Shown here: positions 16,623 through 24,559 of the stretch, piece after piece | Layout of the letters: each line of letters starts with the position of its first letter | Numbering within the stretch: the first letter of the stretch is position 1 | Assembly (NCBI GenBank): GCA_037388705.1 | Contig: JARRJY010000023.1 | Span: forward strand, 1 to 45,077 | Length of the DNA: 45,077 nucleotides | Source: JARRJY01 sp037388705 | GTDB taxonomy: Bacteria > Pseudomonadota > Gammaproteobacteria > UBA6429 > Thiohalophilaceae | Direction of reading: 5' to 3' | The notes under the pieces: generated by a model | The model's database searches: none | The model's input: the letters and a program-made list of their open reading frames with translations, nothing else | What the model was told of the DNA's origin: nothing | Made by a program: the position numbers and the translations under genes

Positions 16623-17102
16623 CTATTCCATGTCAGCGTGGTTGAAAGCAAAATAGATAAATCGTAATGCCATAATAAAAAGGGAAAAGGGAATAATGCT
16701 TTCCAGTGTCCAGGCAGGCACCTGCATAAAGGCACTGGTACCATCGGTATATTCAAGTAACAGAAAAGTAAAACTATAGTAACTACATAACAGGCAGATA
16801 ACACCACTGACAAAATAGACAAACTGGCTGGTAATTTTTCTTAGTGATGGTTTCAGATAGTGTCTGAGAATATCAATTTTTATATGGCGACGTTTACGTG
16901 TAGCATATAATGCGCCGAGCATGCCGAGCCACAGTACCATAACCTTTAACAGGGGACCTGCCCAGACCAGCCCTGAGCTGAATACGTTACGCATAATAAT
17001 TTGTAATACTGCCAGTAACAGGGTCAGTACAAATAACAGGGGTAACAGAATATCTTCCAGTTTTTCCAGATAGGCATTTAGGCGAGTAAACCAGCTAAGC
17101 AT
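16623..17102 (-). CDS. TRAP transporter small permease (DctQ)
   Basis: 159 residues, four membrane helices. The EDILLPLLFVLTLLLAVLQIIMRNVFSSGLVWAGPL segment (read in parts) is the DctQ signature with the R-N and the W in the first loop, and LWLGMLGALYATRKRRHIKIDILRHYL is the second helix with its basic loop. DctQ scaffolds DctM in the inner membrane. The start ATG at 17102 shares its base with the dctP stop region, so translation is coupled. The ligand cannot be deduced from this subunit. Confidence 0.93.
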   Translation of the reverse strand: MLSWFTRLNAYLEKLEDILLPLLFVLTLLLAVLQIIMRNVFSSGLVWAGPLLKVMVLWLGMLGALYATRKRRHIKIDILRHYLKPSLRKITSQFVYFVSGVICLLCSYYSFTFLLLEYTDGTSAFMQVPAWTLESIIPFSLFIMALRFIYFAFNHADME

Positions 17103-18055
17103 TATTTTTTATTTTTTCTATATTGCGTGATCAGTTTATTGATTCTATCAACAGCTTTTTTATTAAGCTTTCCGGAATCAATCAGTTTTTGAGTGGCAAC
17201 ATTTGTCATGGTTTTCCATTCTGATAACTGCTCAGTTGAAGGTTTGACGAAGTTTATGCCCTGGTTTCGTAAGGCTTGCATGGCGGCTATATTATCTTTT
17301 TTATTTTCTGCATCGATTTCACGAAATGTTTCAGTGAAAACTTTCCTGACGATTTCCTGGTCAGCCTTTTTAATTTTTTTAAAGGCCCTGGTGCTTATCG
17401 CCAGTGTTCCATAACCAAATAACAGGGGCATGTCCGTGATATTTTTCACCTGGGTATGCCATTGTAAGGCCAGGGCACCAATTGGCGAAATCGCAACGGT
17501 GTTGATTAAACCGGTTTGCAACCCTGCCAGTACGTCACCAACTGGCAGTGGTATGGGGGTTATTGAAAAATTTTCTACCATGGCTATGGCATTTTCATCA
17601 CCTGCTGGCACCCAGACTTTTTGCCTGGCCAGATCTGCCACGCTCAGGATTGGCTCCTTGGACATAATATAACTAAAGCCTGATTCCGCAATGCCAAAAA
17701 TTACAAAACCACCTTTTTCTAATTCCTTGATAAGATCCTTGTCCAGATGTTTACGTACATATTCAACTTCATCTTCGGATTCAAAGGTTAATGCAATGTT
17801 ATAGACTTCACTATCAGGGTAATAAGGAATAAGAGTGCCACCGGTTACTGCACCTCCATGCAACTGACCAATACGGATTTTTTTCAATACCGCCTGGTCG
17901 TTTCCCATCACACCACCGGGATAAAATTTGAACTTTACGCGGTTATTAGTGCCATCGGGTGACCGTGTCGCGATTTTTAAAGTCACGGCATAACTATTAG
18001 TCAGAAAAAAACTAAAAATAAGTGCAGTCAGAAATTTTTTGTAATTCATGTTCAA
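17102..18055 (-). CDS. TRAP transporter substrate-binding protein (DctP family), likely with an internal deletion
   Basis: 317 residues. Signal peptide MNMNYKKFLTALIFSFFLTNSYA, then VTLKIATRSPDGT and RVKFKFYPGGVMGND, LRxxRIGQLHGG-type segment (LKKIRIGQLHGGAVTGGTL), QKVWVPAGDENA and LQTGLINTVAISPIGALALQWHT, all typical of TatT-associated DctP proteins. In relatives about 20-25 residues (an amphipathic helix with W/M, then E-I-x-x-x-T) lie between PDGT and NRVKFKF. Here T36 is joined directly to N37-N-R, an in-frame loss at about 17945-17950. The binding protein may misfold, or this is an assembly deletion. Ligand unknown. Confidence 0.88.
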   Translation of the reverse strand: MNMNYKKFLTALIFSFFLTNSYAVTLKIATRSPDGTNNRVKFKFYPGGVMGNDQAVLKKIRIGQLHGGAVTGGTLIPYYPDSEVYNIALTFESEDEVEYVRKHLDKDLIKELEKGGFVIFGIAESGFSYIMSKEPILSVADLARQKVWVPAGDENAIAMVENFSITPIPLPVGDVLAGLQTGLINTVAISPIGALALQWHTQVKNITDMPLLFGYGTLAISTRAFKKIKKADQEIVRKVFTETFREIDAENKKDNIAAMQALRNQGINFVKPSTEQLSEWKTMTNVATQKLIDSGKLNKKAVDRINKLITQYRKNKK

Positions 18056-18065
18056 TAATGTTTAT

Positions 18066-18981
18066 CTAAAAATAATCTTTACCGGATTCCAATAATCGCC
18101 TGGCTTTTTGTTGAGCCAGGGTATTCATTAATGTCATACCTGGCTGAACAGGATTAGCAGCAAGGACTTCTTTGAGTAATTTATCATGTAATGCCTGATC
18201 AAACACCAGCCGGGCATAATGCTCCGCATAACTGACTTTGGCCATCAGGTTTTTATTCTCAGAAAGTTGAATGGCTTTTTCAAAGTGTTGCCGCGCTATT
18301 TCCGGTTTTCCTCCCAGTGCGGCAGGCAACAGGCTGTTCAAAATACCCATATAAAGGTGAGCGCTACCTTTTTGATAAGCATCATCAAGTACCAATACAC
18401 GTTCTATAATCAGTCGAATACGTGGTAATTCAGCAATGGCATTCCAGTCTTCCTTGTTGGCCTGAAGCCATACGGCCCAGCTTTGTCCCAGTACAAACAG
18501 GGTTTCGATACTTTCGTTGTTCAGTGACTGGATCACTTTACTAAATGTTTCAAAGGGCATGCTTTTGACATTGCATGTCTTTTCATTTTCTAAACAGGTT
18601 GCCCGCAAAGCATAATTCAACGAACGCGCACTTAACTTCTGGGCCCGTTCTAACTCGTTAACAAAGGTACTGGCATAAGCAGCATATAGTTTTGCGCCAT
18701 AACTCGTTAACAAAGGTACTGGCATAAGCAGCATATAGTTTTGCGCCACTTTGCAGCATCTGGATATTTTCCGGATCACTTTCGATAAAACTATCGATCA
18801 TCAGGAGGTAAGCAGGCAGGGCAGTCGCGACGGTATAAGGATCGTTATGGTTCTGAATACTGGTACCAAGATTTTTTGCCAGGTTTCCGCTCGCAGAGCT
18901 CATTATGGAACCGCAGCCACTATTAAGAAGCATTAGTAATAAAAGAATGCAGATCGATACGAGGTTTGGTTTGTTGTTCAT
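18066..18981 (-). pseudogene. TRAP-associated TatT (T-component, TPR) protein, frameshifted by a 49-bp duplication
   Basis: The reading frame starts at ATG 18981 with MNNKPNLVSICILLLLMLLNSGCG, a signal with a lipobox-like NSGC, and runs in frame to GAKLYAAYASTFVNEL, where a tandem 49-bp repeat shifts the frame and soon ends it. The second frame (18066 upward) repeats GAKLYAAYASTFVNEL and then runs intact to the end (ERAQKLSARSLNYALRATC ... KGSAHLYMGILNSLLPAALGG ... ARQHFEKAIQLSENKN). Removing one repeat copy restores a single frame of about 290 residues. TatT is a TPR-like periplasmic lipoprotein that binds the TRAP solute receptor; being next to dctPQM agrees. As written it is broken. Confidence 0.85.
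18651..18748. repeat. Perfect 49-bp tandem direct repeat in tatT
   Basis: Copy 1 is 18651-18699 and copy 2 is 18700-18748, identical at every base, starting TAACTCGTTAACAAAGG and ending TTTTGCGCCA. The length (49, not a multiple of three) explains the frameshift in tatT. Perfect identity and head-to-tail placement suggest a very recent slippage event or an uncollapsed contig overlap. Confidence 0.98.
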
Positions 18982-19194
18982 GGGTAATCTTGGAGCAGGT
19001 TGTTTTCCTTATAAACTACAAGGATATTATATCCTTGCTTATTCTAGTACTCTATGAAGTATTTATGCAGGTAAATATTAGAGCAATATCATTGCACAAG
19101 CTAAGCTATTAAGAAGATTGTAATTATTGTGTTGCCATATTACAGTTTATTTGTGGGTGAATATCTCAAAAACTAAATTATAAGGGATTATGCA

Positions 19195-19884
19195 GTGAAA
19201 ATTGCGATTGTCGATGATGATCCGTCCATCGCGGAGCTTGTGTCGATATGGCTATCTGATGCCGGCTACTCATGCAGTAATTTCAGCAGTGGCCACGACT
19301 TCATGAAGGCAGTAAACACGGAGCAGTATGATCTGTTGTTGCTTGACTGGGTCATGCCTGAGTTTGACGGTGAGCAGGTACTCGAGTGGATTCGAAACCA
19401 GCCTGATCTGGATATGCCAGTGATCTTTGTTACTGCCCGTGACACTGAAGACGATATTTCCAAAATTCTTACCCAGGGTGCCGATGATTATATTGTCAAG
19501 CCGGTCAAGCAAAAGGAGCTTGTTGCACGAATAAAAGCGGTTACACGTCGCTCAATACCCCATAATGATCATCAGGAGATGGTCTTCGGAAACCTGTGTA
19601 TTGATCCGGTTTCCCGAATAGTCAGTAAGGTGGGAGAACCTGTTAAACTCACTGAAAAAGAATTCAAACTGATCCTGTTTATTTTCAAGAATATCGGCCG
19701 TCTATTATCACGTGAGCAAATACTTTCTGCCGTATGGGGTTACGATGAAGGAATAAATACCCGTACAGTGGATACCCACATGAGCCGAATCCGTAAGAAA
19801 CTGGACCTGGCGCCTGAAAATGGTTGGCGACTCAGCTCCATTTATCACCAGGGTTATCGCCTGGAACGGTTAGAAACCGATTAA
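19195..19884 (+). CDS. OmpR/PhoB-family response regulator, orphan
   Basis: 229 residues from GTG 19195, with AAGGGA about 7 bases before it. The receiver domain has acidic pocket D7-D8-D9, phospho-acceptor D51 (LLLLDWVMPEFDG), T80 and K102 (VKPV). The C-terminal winged helix (EKEFKLILFIFKNIGRLLSREQILSAVWG, read in parts; NTRTVDTHMSRIRKKL) binds DNA, as in OmpR/PhoB. No histidine kinase gene lies next to it: tatT is divergent upstream and typA follows. Its kinase must be elsewhere. The regulated genes are unknown; the divergent TRAP operon is the simplest guess, without direct support. Confidence 0.92.
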   Translation: MKIAIVDDDPSIAELVSIWLSDAGYSCSNFSSGHDFMKAVNTEQYDLLLLDWVMPEFDGEQVLEWIRNQPDLDMPVIFVTARDTEDDISKILTQGADDYIVKPVKQKELVARIKAVTRRSIPHNDHQEMVFGNLCIDPVSRIVSKVGEPVKLTEKEFKLILFIFKNIGRLLSREQILSAVWGYDEGINTRTVDTHMSRIRKKLDLAPENGWRLSSIYHQGYRLERLETD

Positions 19885-19992
19885 CTTATTGCTGACAGCT
19901 GCAAACTTCCTATAAATTCACCAATTAAACAATAACTTACAAAGATTTCCCCGGTATTTGAAAGTTGTTCATAAGTTAGGCAAACATTCATG

Positions 19993-19998
19993 TATAAT
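19993..19998 (+). promoter_or_regulatory. Consensus -10 box with GC-rich discriminator upstream of typA
   Basis: TATAAT is followed directly by GCGCGCC. This arrangement is typical of promoters under stringent (ppGpp) control, as for ribosomal and translation-factor genes. A convincing -35 at 16-18 bases upstream was not seen (TTGTTC lies about 22 bases away). It lies 35 bases before the typA start. Confidence 0.5.
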
Positions 19999-20032
19999 GC
20001 GCGCCTTTCAAGCCTACCGGAAGTACCAAATC

Positions 20033-21847
20033 GTGATAGAGAAACTGCGTAACATCGCCATCATTGCACACGTTGACCATGGCAAGACCACCCTGGTGGA
20101 CAAGTTGTTGACCCAGTCAGGCACCCTGCAAAGCCGCGGTGAGATTGATGAGCGTGTCATGGATTCCAATGACCTGGAAAAGGAACGTGGCATTACCATC
20201 CTGGCCAAGAACACCGCCATCAAGTGGAATGATTACCGCATCAACATCGTTGACACACCAGGACACGCCGATTTTGGTGGTGAAGTGGAACGTGTACTGT
20301 CCATGGTTGATTCAGTACTACTTCTGGTTGATGCCGTTGAAGGCCCCATGCCACAGACCCGCTTCGTGACACAGAAAGCCCTGGAGCGGGGTTTGCGTCC
20401 GATAGTGGTAGTGAACAAGATCGATCGCCCAGGCGCACGTCCCGACTGGGCGCTGGACCAGACGTTTGATTTGTTTGATCGCCTCGGTGCTACTGATGAG
20501 CAACTGGACTTCCCGGTCGTCTATGCCTCCGGGCTAAATGGGTTTGCGGGGCTCGATCCCGAGGTACGTGATGGTGATATGACACCATTGTTCGAAGCTA
20601 TTGTTGAACACGTCCCGGCGCCAGATGTGGATGTGGACGGTCCGTTCCAGATGCAGGTTTCACAGCTGGATTACAACAGCTACGTGGGTGTTATCGGTAT
20701 CGGTCGAATCACCCGTGGCAAAATCAAAACCAACACACCGGTGACGCTGGTAGACAGGGAGGGCAAACAGCGCAATGCCCGAGTACAGCTTATATATGGT
20801 TTCCTTGGCCTGGATCGAATCGAGGTAGATGAAGCACAGGCTGGCGATATTATTGCCTTTACCGGTATTGATAAGCTGAATATTTCAGACACCCTGTGTG
20901 ATACCAATAATATCGAAGCCCTGCCGGCTTTATCGGTTGATGAACCTACTATTAGTATGACCTTCCAGGTCAATAACTCACCGTTTGCCGGAAAGGACGG
21001 AAAGTTTGTAACTTCACGCAATATCCAGGAACGCCTGGAACGTGAGTTGATCCATAACGTGGCATTACGCGTCGAGCAGGGTACAGATCCTGACAAGTTT
21101 CGTGTTTCCGGTCGTGGTGAATTACACCTGTCCATCCTGATTGAAAACATGCGCCGTGAAGGTTACGAACTGGGTGTGTCACGCCCGGAAGTAATCGTCC
21201 GTGAAGTTGATGGTGTTAAGGAAGAGCCTTATGAACAGCTCACCGTCGATGTCGAAGAGCAGCACCAGGGTGCGGTGATGGAAAAGCTGGGTGAACGCGG
21301 TGCCGATCTGAAAGACATGGTTCCTGATGGACAGGGCCGGGTGCGTATGGATTTCATTATTCCATCACGGGGTTTAATTGGTTTCAGAACAGAATTCATG
21401 ACTGCCACCCAGGGTACTGGCCTGATCTATAGTGTGTTTGATCATTATGGCAAGTTCAAAGAGGGCAGTTATGGCCAGCGTAATAACGGGGTGCTGATTT
21501 CCAATGGTAAAGGTGCTGCAGTGGGCTACTCACTGTATAACTTGCAGGATCGCGGCCGTATGTTCATTGGACATGGTGAAGAAGTTTACGAAGGCATGAT
21601 TATCGGGATTCACTCCCGTTCCAATGACCTGGTAGTGAACCCGTTAAAAGGAAAACAGCTGACTAACGTACGTGCCTCGGGATCGGATGAAGCCATTATT
21701 CTGACTCCACCGATTCGCATGACGCTGGAACAGGCGCTGGAATTTATTGATGATGATGAGCTGGTAGAAGTCACGCCACATAATATTCGCCTGCGTAAAA
21801 AACTGTTACTGGAACACGAACGCAAGAAAGCTGCGCGCGCTTCGTAA
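20033..21847 (+). CDS. typA: Ribosome-binding translational GTPase TypA/BipA
   Basis: 604 residues from GTG 20033; homologues begin MIEKLRNIAIIAHVDHGKTT, so the longer upstream frame was rejected. G1 AHVDHGKTT, G2 RGIT, G3 DTPGH, G4 NKID are intact, followed by the EF-G-like domains (SQLDYNSYVGVIGIGRITRG, HLSILIENMRREGYEL) and the BipA-specific C-terminal domain (GQRNNGVLISNGKG, LTNVRASGSDEAI). It acts on 70S ribosomes and 50S assembly, important at low temperature and under stress. GGAAG lies about 10 bases before the start. A consensus -10 box with a GC-rich discriminator is just upstream. Full length, no defects seen. Confidence 0.97.
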   Translation: MIEKLRNIAIIAHVDHGKTTLVDKLLTQSGTLQSRGEIDERVMDSNDLEKERGITILAKNTAIKWNDYRINIVDTPGHADFGGEVERVLSMVDSVLLLVDAVEGPMPQTRFVTQKALERGLRPIVVVNKIDRPGARPDWALDQTFDLFDRLGATDEQLDFPVVYASGLNGFAGLDPEVRDGDMTPLFEAIVEHVPAPDVDVDGPFQMQVSQLDYNSYVGVIGIGRITRGKIKTNTPVTLVDREGKQRNARVQLIYGFLGLDRIEVDEAQAGDIIAFTGIDKLNISDTLCDTNNIEALPALSVDEPTISMTFQVNNSPFAGKDGKFVTSRNIQERLERELIHNVALRVEQGTDPDKFRVSGRGELHLSILIENMRREGYELGVSRPEVIVREVDGVKEEPYEQLTVDVEEQHQGAVMEKLGERGADLKDMVPDGQGRVRMDFIIPSRGLIGFRTEFMTATQGTGLIYSVFDHYGKFKEGSYGQRNNGVLISNGKGAAVGYSLYNLQDRGRMFIGHGEEVYEGMIIGIHSRSNDLVVNPLKGKQLTNVRASGSDEAIILTPPIRMTLEQALEFIDDDELVEVTPHNIRLRKKLLLEHERKKAARAS

Positions 21848-21866
21848 TAACAGGCCAAAAATATAA

Positions 21867-21889
21867 GTATTCTTTGTTACAAAGAATAC
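21867..21889. repeat. Perfect 10-bp hairpin after typA
   Basis: GTATTCTTTG (21867-21876), loop TTA, CAAAGAATAC (21880-21889). It is 20 bases after the typA stop. The stem is AT-rich and is followed by CTTGGC rather than a T-run, so it is not a classical terminator on the plus strand. It could be an mRNA 3' end structure or an operator for the downstream gene. Confidence 0.55.
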
Positions 21890-21963
21890 CTTGGCAGCCC
21901 TCACACCAGTCAGTATGATGTTGATATACCCCGCATCATCACCGACAAGGAGAGGGCTTTGTT

Positions 21964-22521
21964 ATGATTGGTAAAAAGAATATTGTATTCGGTTTTATCT
22001 TTTTGGCATTGACCGCAGCGCTGGGTCCTTTAATGGTAAATATGTACCAGGATTATGGAGCCGCCGCACAGGAAAAGCAGGCATCAGTTGGCCGTCTGCA
22101 AAGTCTCAAAGGAAATAATTTCGAAGAAGAACTGGAACCGCTCACTGCCATGCAAATTGCAAAAGCAAATACGGATGGCATCCTGTCAATTAATAAACTC
22201 AATAATACCGAGCTCGGCATTGACATGATCAAAGGCGGGCCGCATGCGCACGGTAACCTGGAAGCGTTACTGAACATCGCCGTGGGTATCGTACTGTGTT
22301 TTATGGCAGGTAGCGCAATAATGAAACAACTTATCAGCTGGTTGTTTATCCTCGGAACTGTATTGCATTCCGGTATGTTGTACCTGGAACGTGTGTTTGA
22401 GCAGGCCTGGGCCGGGATGTTACTCGGTACCGGTATTGGACCCATTATGATACTTGCCGGTTTACTAATAACCGGCATCGTTGCGATAAAACATTTTACA
22501 GGTGAAGTTGTTCGCGATTAG
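21964..22521 (+). CDS. Membrane protein of unknown function (185 aa, about four helices)
   Basis: A strong AAGGAGAGGG lies upstream of ATG 21964. Helix 1 is residues 6-25 (NIVFGFIFLALTAALGPLMV), followed by a polar loop of about 70 residues. Then come three helices: HGNLEALLNIAVGIVLCFMAG, ISWLFILGTVLHSGMLYL and GTGIGPIMILAGLLITGIVAI. The loop-helix junction GGPHAHGNLEALLN contains an H-x-H pair and is followed by another His in helix 3 (LHSGMLYLE), a pattern that could bind haem or metal, but this is speculation. Between typA and the aminopeptidase gene (6 bases away), so possibly co-transcribed. No family recognised. Confidence 0.65.
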   Translation: MIGKKNIVFGFIFLALTAALGPLMVNMYQDYGAAAQEKQASVGRLQSLKGNNFEEELEPLTAMQIAKANTDGILSINKLNNTELGIDMIKGGPHAHGNLEALLNIAVGIVLCFMAGSAIMKQLISWLFILGTVLHSGMLYLERVFEQAWAGMLLGTGIGPIMILAGLLITGIVAIKHFTGEVVRD

Positions 22522-22527
22522 CTGATA

Positions 22528-23478
22528 ATGCATACCCTATACCCGGCAATTAAACCCTATGTAACACATAGCCTGGCTGTTGAAAAACCACATGTGTTAC
22601 ATATTGAGGAATGCGGTAACCCGAAAGGGACACCGGTACTGTTCGTGCATGGTGGTCCCGGTGCCGGATGTGAAAAATACCATCGACAGTTTTTTGATCC
22701 TGAACATTACCGCATTATCCTGTTTGATCAGCGTGGTGCAGGTCAATCAAAGCCACATGCGGAACTACAGGGGAATACCACCCAGGCCCTGGTTGAAGAC
22801 ATGGAAGCGATTCGTGAGCACCTGGGGATCGAAAAGTGGGTTTTGTTTGGCGGCTCATGGGGCTCAACACTTTCGTTAGTCTATGCGCAAACGCATCCTG
22901 AACGTGTGCTGGGTTTAATACTGCGCGGTATTTTTCTGTGCCGCCCCCGCGAGATCCAGTGGTTTTACCAGGAAGGCGCCAGTCGTATTTTTCCCGATTA
23001 TTGGCAGGACTTTATCAAACCCATTCCCAGGGCAGAGCGTTCTGATATGTTAAAAGCCTATTATGAACGTCTGACCGGTGATGATGAAATTGCCCGTATG
23101 TCTGCTGCCAAGGCCTGGTCTATCTGGGAGGGTCGTACTGCTACCCTGAAGGAACGAAAGAGCACGATTGATCATTTCAGTGATACGCATGTTGCATTAA
23201 GCCTGGCACGTATTGAAGCGCATTACTTTATGAATGATTCATTTCTTGAAGAAAACCAGATCCTCAATAATGTGGATAAACTGAAAGAGATACCCGGCAT
23301 TATTGTACAGGGGCGCTACGATATAATCTGTCCCATGGAAAGTGCATGGCAACTTCATCAGGCATGGACTATGTCAGACTTGTTTGTAATTGCTGATGCC
23401 GGTCATGCTGCATCAGAAGAAGGTACCATTGATGCCCTGGTACGCGCGACCCAGGACATGTTAAAGCGTATCGAATGA
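22528..23478 (+). CDS. pip: Prolyl aminopeptidase (proline iminopeptidase)
   Basis: 316 residues, alpha/beta-hydrolase. The oxyanion motif HGGPGAG, FDQRGAGQSKPHAE, nucleophile elbow GGSWGS (Ser in FGGSWGSTLSLVYAQ), acid in QGRYDIICP and catalytic His in DAGHAA are all present, with the family's AAKAWSIWEGRTATL cap segment. It releases N-terminal proline from peptides in the cytoplasm. Length matches the family (about 315). The dtd gene starts within its last codons (ATGA overlap at 23475-23478), so the two are translationally coupled. Confidence 0.94.
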   Translation: MHTLYPAIKPYVTHSLAVEKPHVLHIEECGNPKGTPVLFVHGGPGAGCEKYHRQFFDPEHYRIILFDQRGAGQSKPHAELQGNTTQALVEDMEAIREHLGIEKWVLFGGSWGSTLSLVYAQTHPERVLGLILRGIFLCRPREIQWFYQEGASRIFPDYWQDFIKPIPRAERSDMLKAYYERLTGDDEIARMSAAKAWSIWEGRTATLKERKSTIDHFSDTHVALSLARIEAHYFMNDSFLEENQILNNVDKLKEIPGIIVQGRYDIICPMESAWQLHQAWTMSDLFVIADAGHAASEEGTIDALVRATQDMLKRIE

Positions 23479-23912
23479 TTGCCCTGATTCAGCGAGTTGA
23501 ACACGCCAATGTAGTGGTAGATGGAAAAACCATTGGAGCCATTGATAAAGGTGTTCTTGCCCTGATTGGTGTAGAAAAAGAAGATACTGACGCGAAGGCG
23601 CAACGTTTACTGGAACGCCTGCTGAATTACCGGATATTTGCTGATAGCGAAGACAAAATGAATTTAAGTTTACGTGATACGCAGGGAGGGTTACTACTGG
23701 TACCGCAGTTTACCCTGGCCGCTGATACTCAAAAAGGTAATCGACCCAGTTTTTCATCTGCAGCAACCCCTGAACAGGGTGAGACTTTATTTAATTTCAT
23801 TGTGACTCAGGCAAGAAAAGCGCATAACAATGTCGAAACCGGCCAGTTTGGTGCTGATATGAAAGTATCATTGTTAAATGATGGACCGGTTACATTCTGG
23901 CTACAGGTGTAA
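23475..23912 (+). CDS. dtd: D-aminoacyl-tRNA deacylase
   Basis: 145 residues. MIALIQRVEHANVVVDGKTIGAIDKGVLALIGVE (read in parts) is the family start. The catalytic block is LLLVPQFTLAADTQKGNRPSFSSAATP, in which the usual SQFTL motif reads PQFTL; the catalytic Thr and the Gln are kept. The chirality-checking Gly-cisPro motif (NDGPVTFWLQV) ends the protein. Dtd removes D-amino acids and glycine wrongly attached to tRNA. The start overlaps the pip stop by four bases. The Ser-to-Pro change is seen in some proteobacterial homologues as far as I recall, so activity is likely. Confidence 0.95.
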   Translation: MIALIQRVEHANVVVDGKTIGAIDKGVLALIGVEKEDTDAKAQRLLERLLNYRIFADSEDKMNLSLRDTQGGLLLVPQFTLAADTQKGNRPSFSSAATPEQGETLFNFIVTQARKAHNNVETGQFGADMKVSLLNDGPVTFWLQV

Positions 23913-23914
23913 TA

Positions 23915-24559
23915 GTGAGAATAAGTTATCTGTTTCTAATTTTATTGATTGTTAGTGGTTGCAGTAAAGGGCCCGCCGTTGATGATCAAACTTATCCGTG
24001 GCAAATAAAATTAACTACCGCGGGAAATTCGCAGGTGTTCGGTATTGAGATGGGGGAAACGCCCCTCGGGCATGCTGCCAGAACGTTAAATAAACGTTAT
24101 GAAATGGGGTTGTTTGAAGATAAACAGGGACGGTTATCGCTGGAGGCCTACTTTAATGAAGTCACACGAGGTGGACTCAGCGGTAAAGTCATTGCGTTGT
24201 TAGAAACCGATAACCAACAGTTACTAACCTTTAAGGCACACAGCCTCAAAGGAAAAAGACAGGACAGTGGAGAAATAAAATATATCCTGACAAAAAATGA
24301 TCAGCAGGTGTCAGAGCAATTAATCATAGCCAGCCTTTCATATATCCCTTATGTTAACCTGGACAAGGACATGATTGAAAAACGTTTTGGTATTGCAGAT
24401 GAGATGATCAAAGCAAAAGACGGCCTGGTACATTATATTTACAGGAAAAAAGGTCTGGATATCATTTTTAATGAAGATGGTAAGGAAGTATTGCAGTATG
24501 TCTCTCCAAAGAATATCAGTCAGTTACTTCAGCCTTTACAAAGTCAGGTAAATCAGTAA
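23915..24559 (+). CDS. Putative lipoprotein of unknown function
   Basis: 214 residues from GTG 23915, only two bases after the dtd stop. The N-terminus MRISYLFLILLIVSGCSKGP has a clear lipobox (VSGC, Cys16), so an outer or inner membrane lipoprotein is expected. The rest appears mixed alpha/beta and includes GETPLGHAARTLNKRYEMGLFEDKQGRLSLEAYF (read in parts) and a DMIEKRFGIADEMIKAKDG.VHYIYRKKGLDI segment, similar in style to small periplasmic proteins that pair a recognition domain with a C-terminal SmpA/OmlA-like half. No family firmly recognised. Overlaps the convergent diguanylate cyclase gene by 7 bases. Confidence 0.75.
   Translation: MRISYLFLILLIVSGCSKGPAVDDQTYPWQIKLTTAGNSQVFGIEMGETPLGHAARTLNKRYEMGLFEDKQGRLSLEAYFNEVTRGGLSGKVIALLETDNQQLLTFKAHSLKGKRQDSGEIKYILTKNDQQVSEQLIIASLSYIPYVNLDKDMIEKRFGIADEMIKAKDGLVHYIYRKKGLDIIFNEDGKEVLQYVSPKNISQLLQPLQSQVNQ

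Noticed and set aside
19958..20032. N-terminal extension of TypA
   Set aside because: Homologues start at MIEKLRN; the upstream part overlaps the promoter -10 box.
20680..21150. Antisense frame of 156 codons inside typA
   Set aside because: Shadow of a highly conserved coding frame; composition Ser/Arg-rich, with no start signal.
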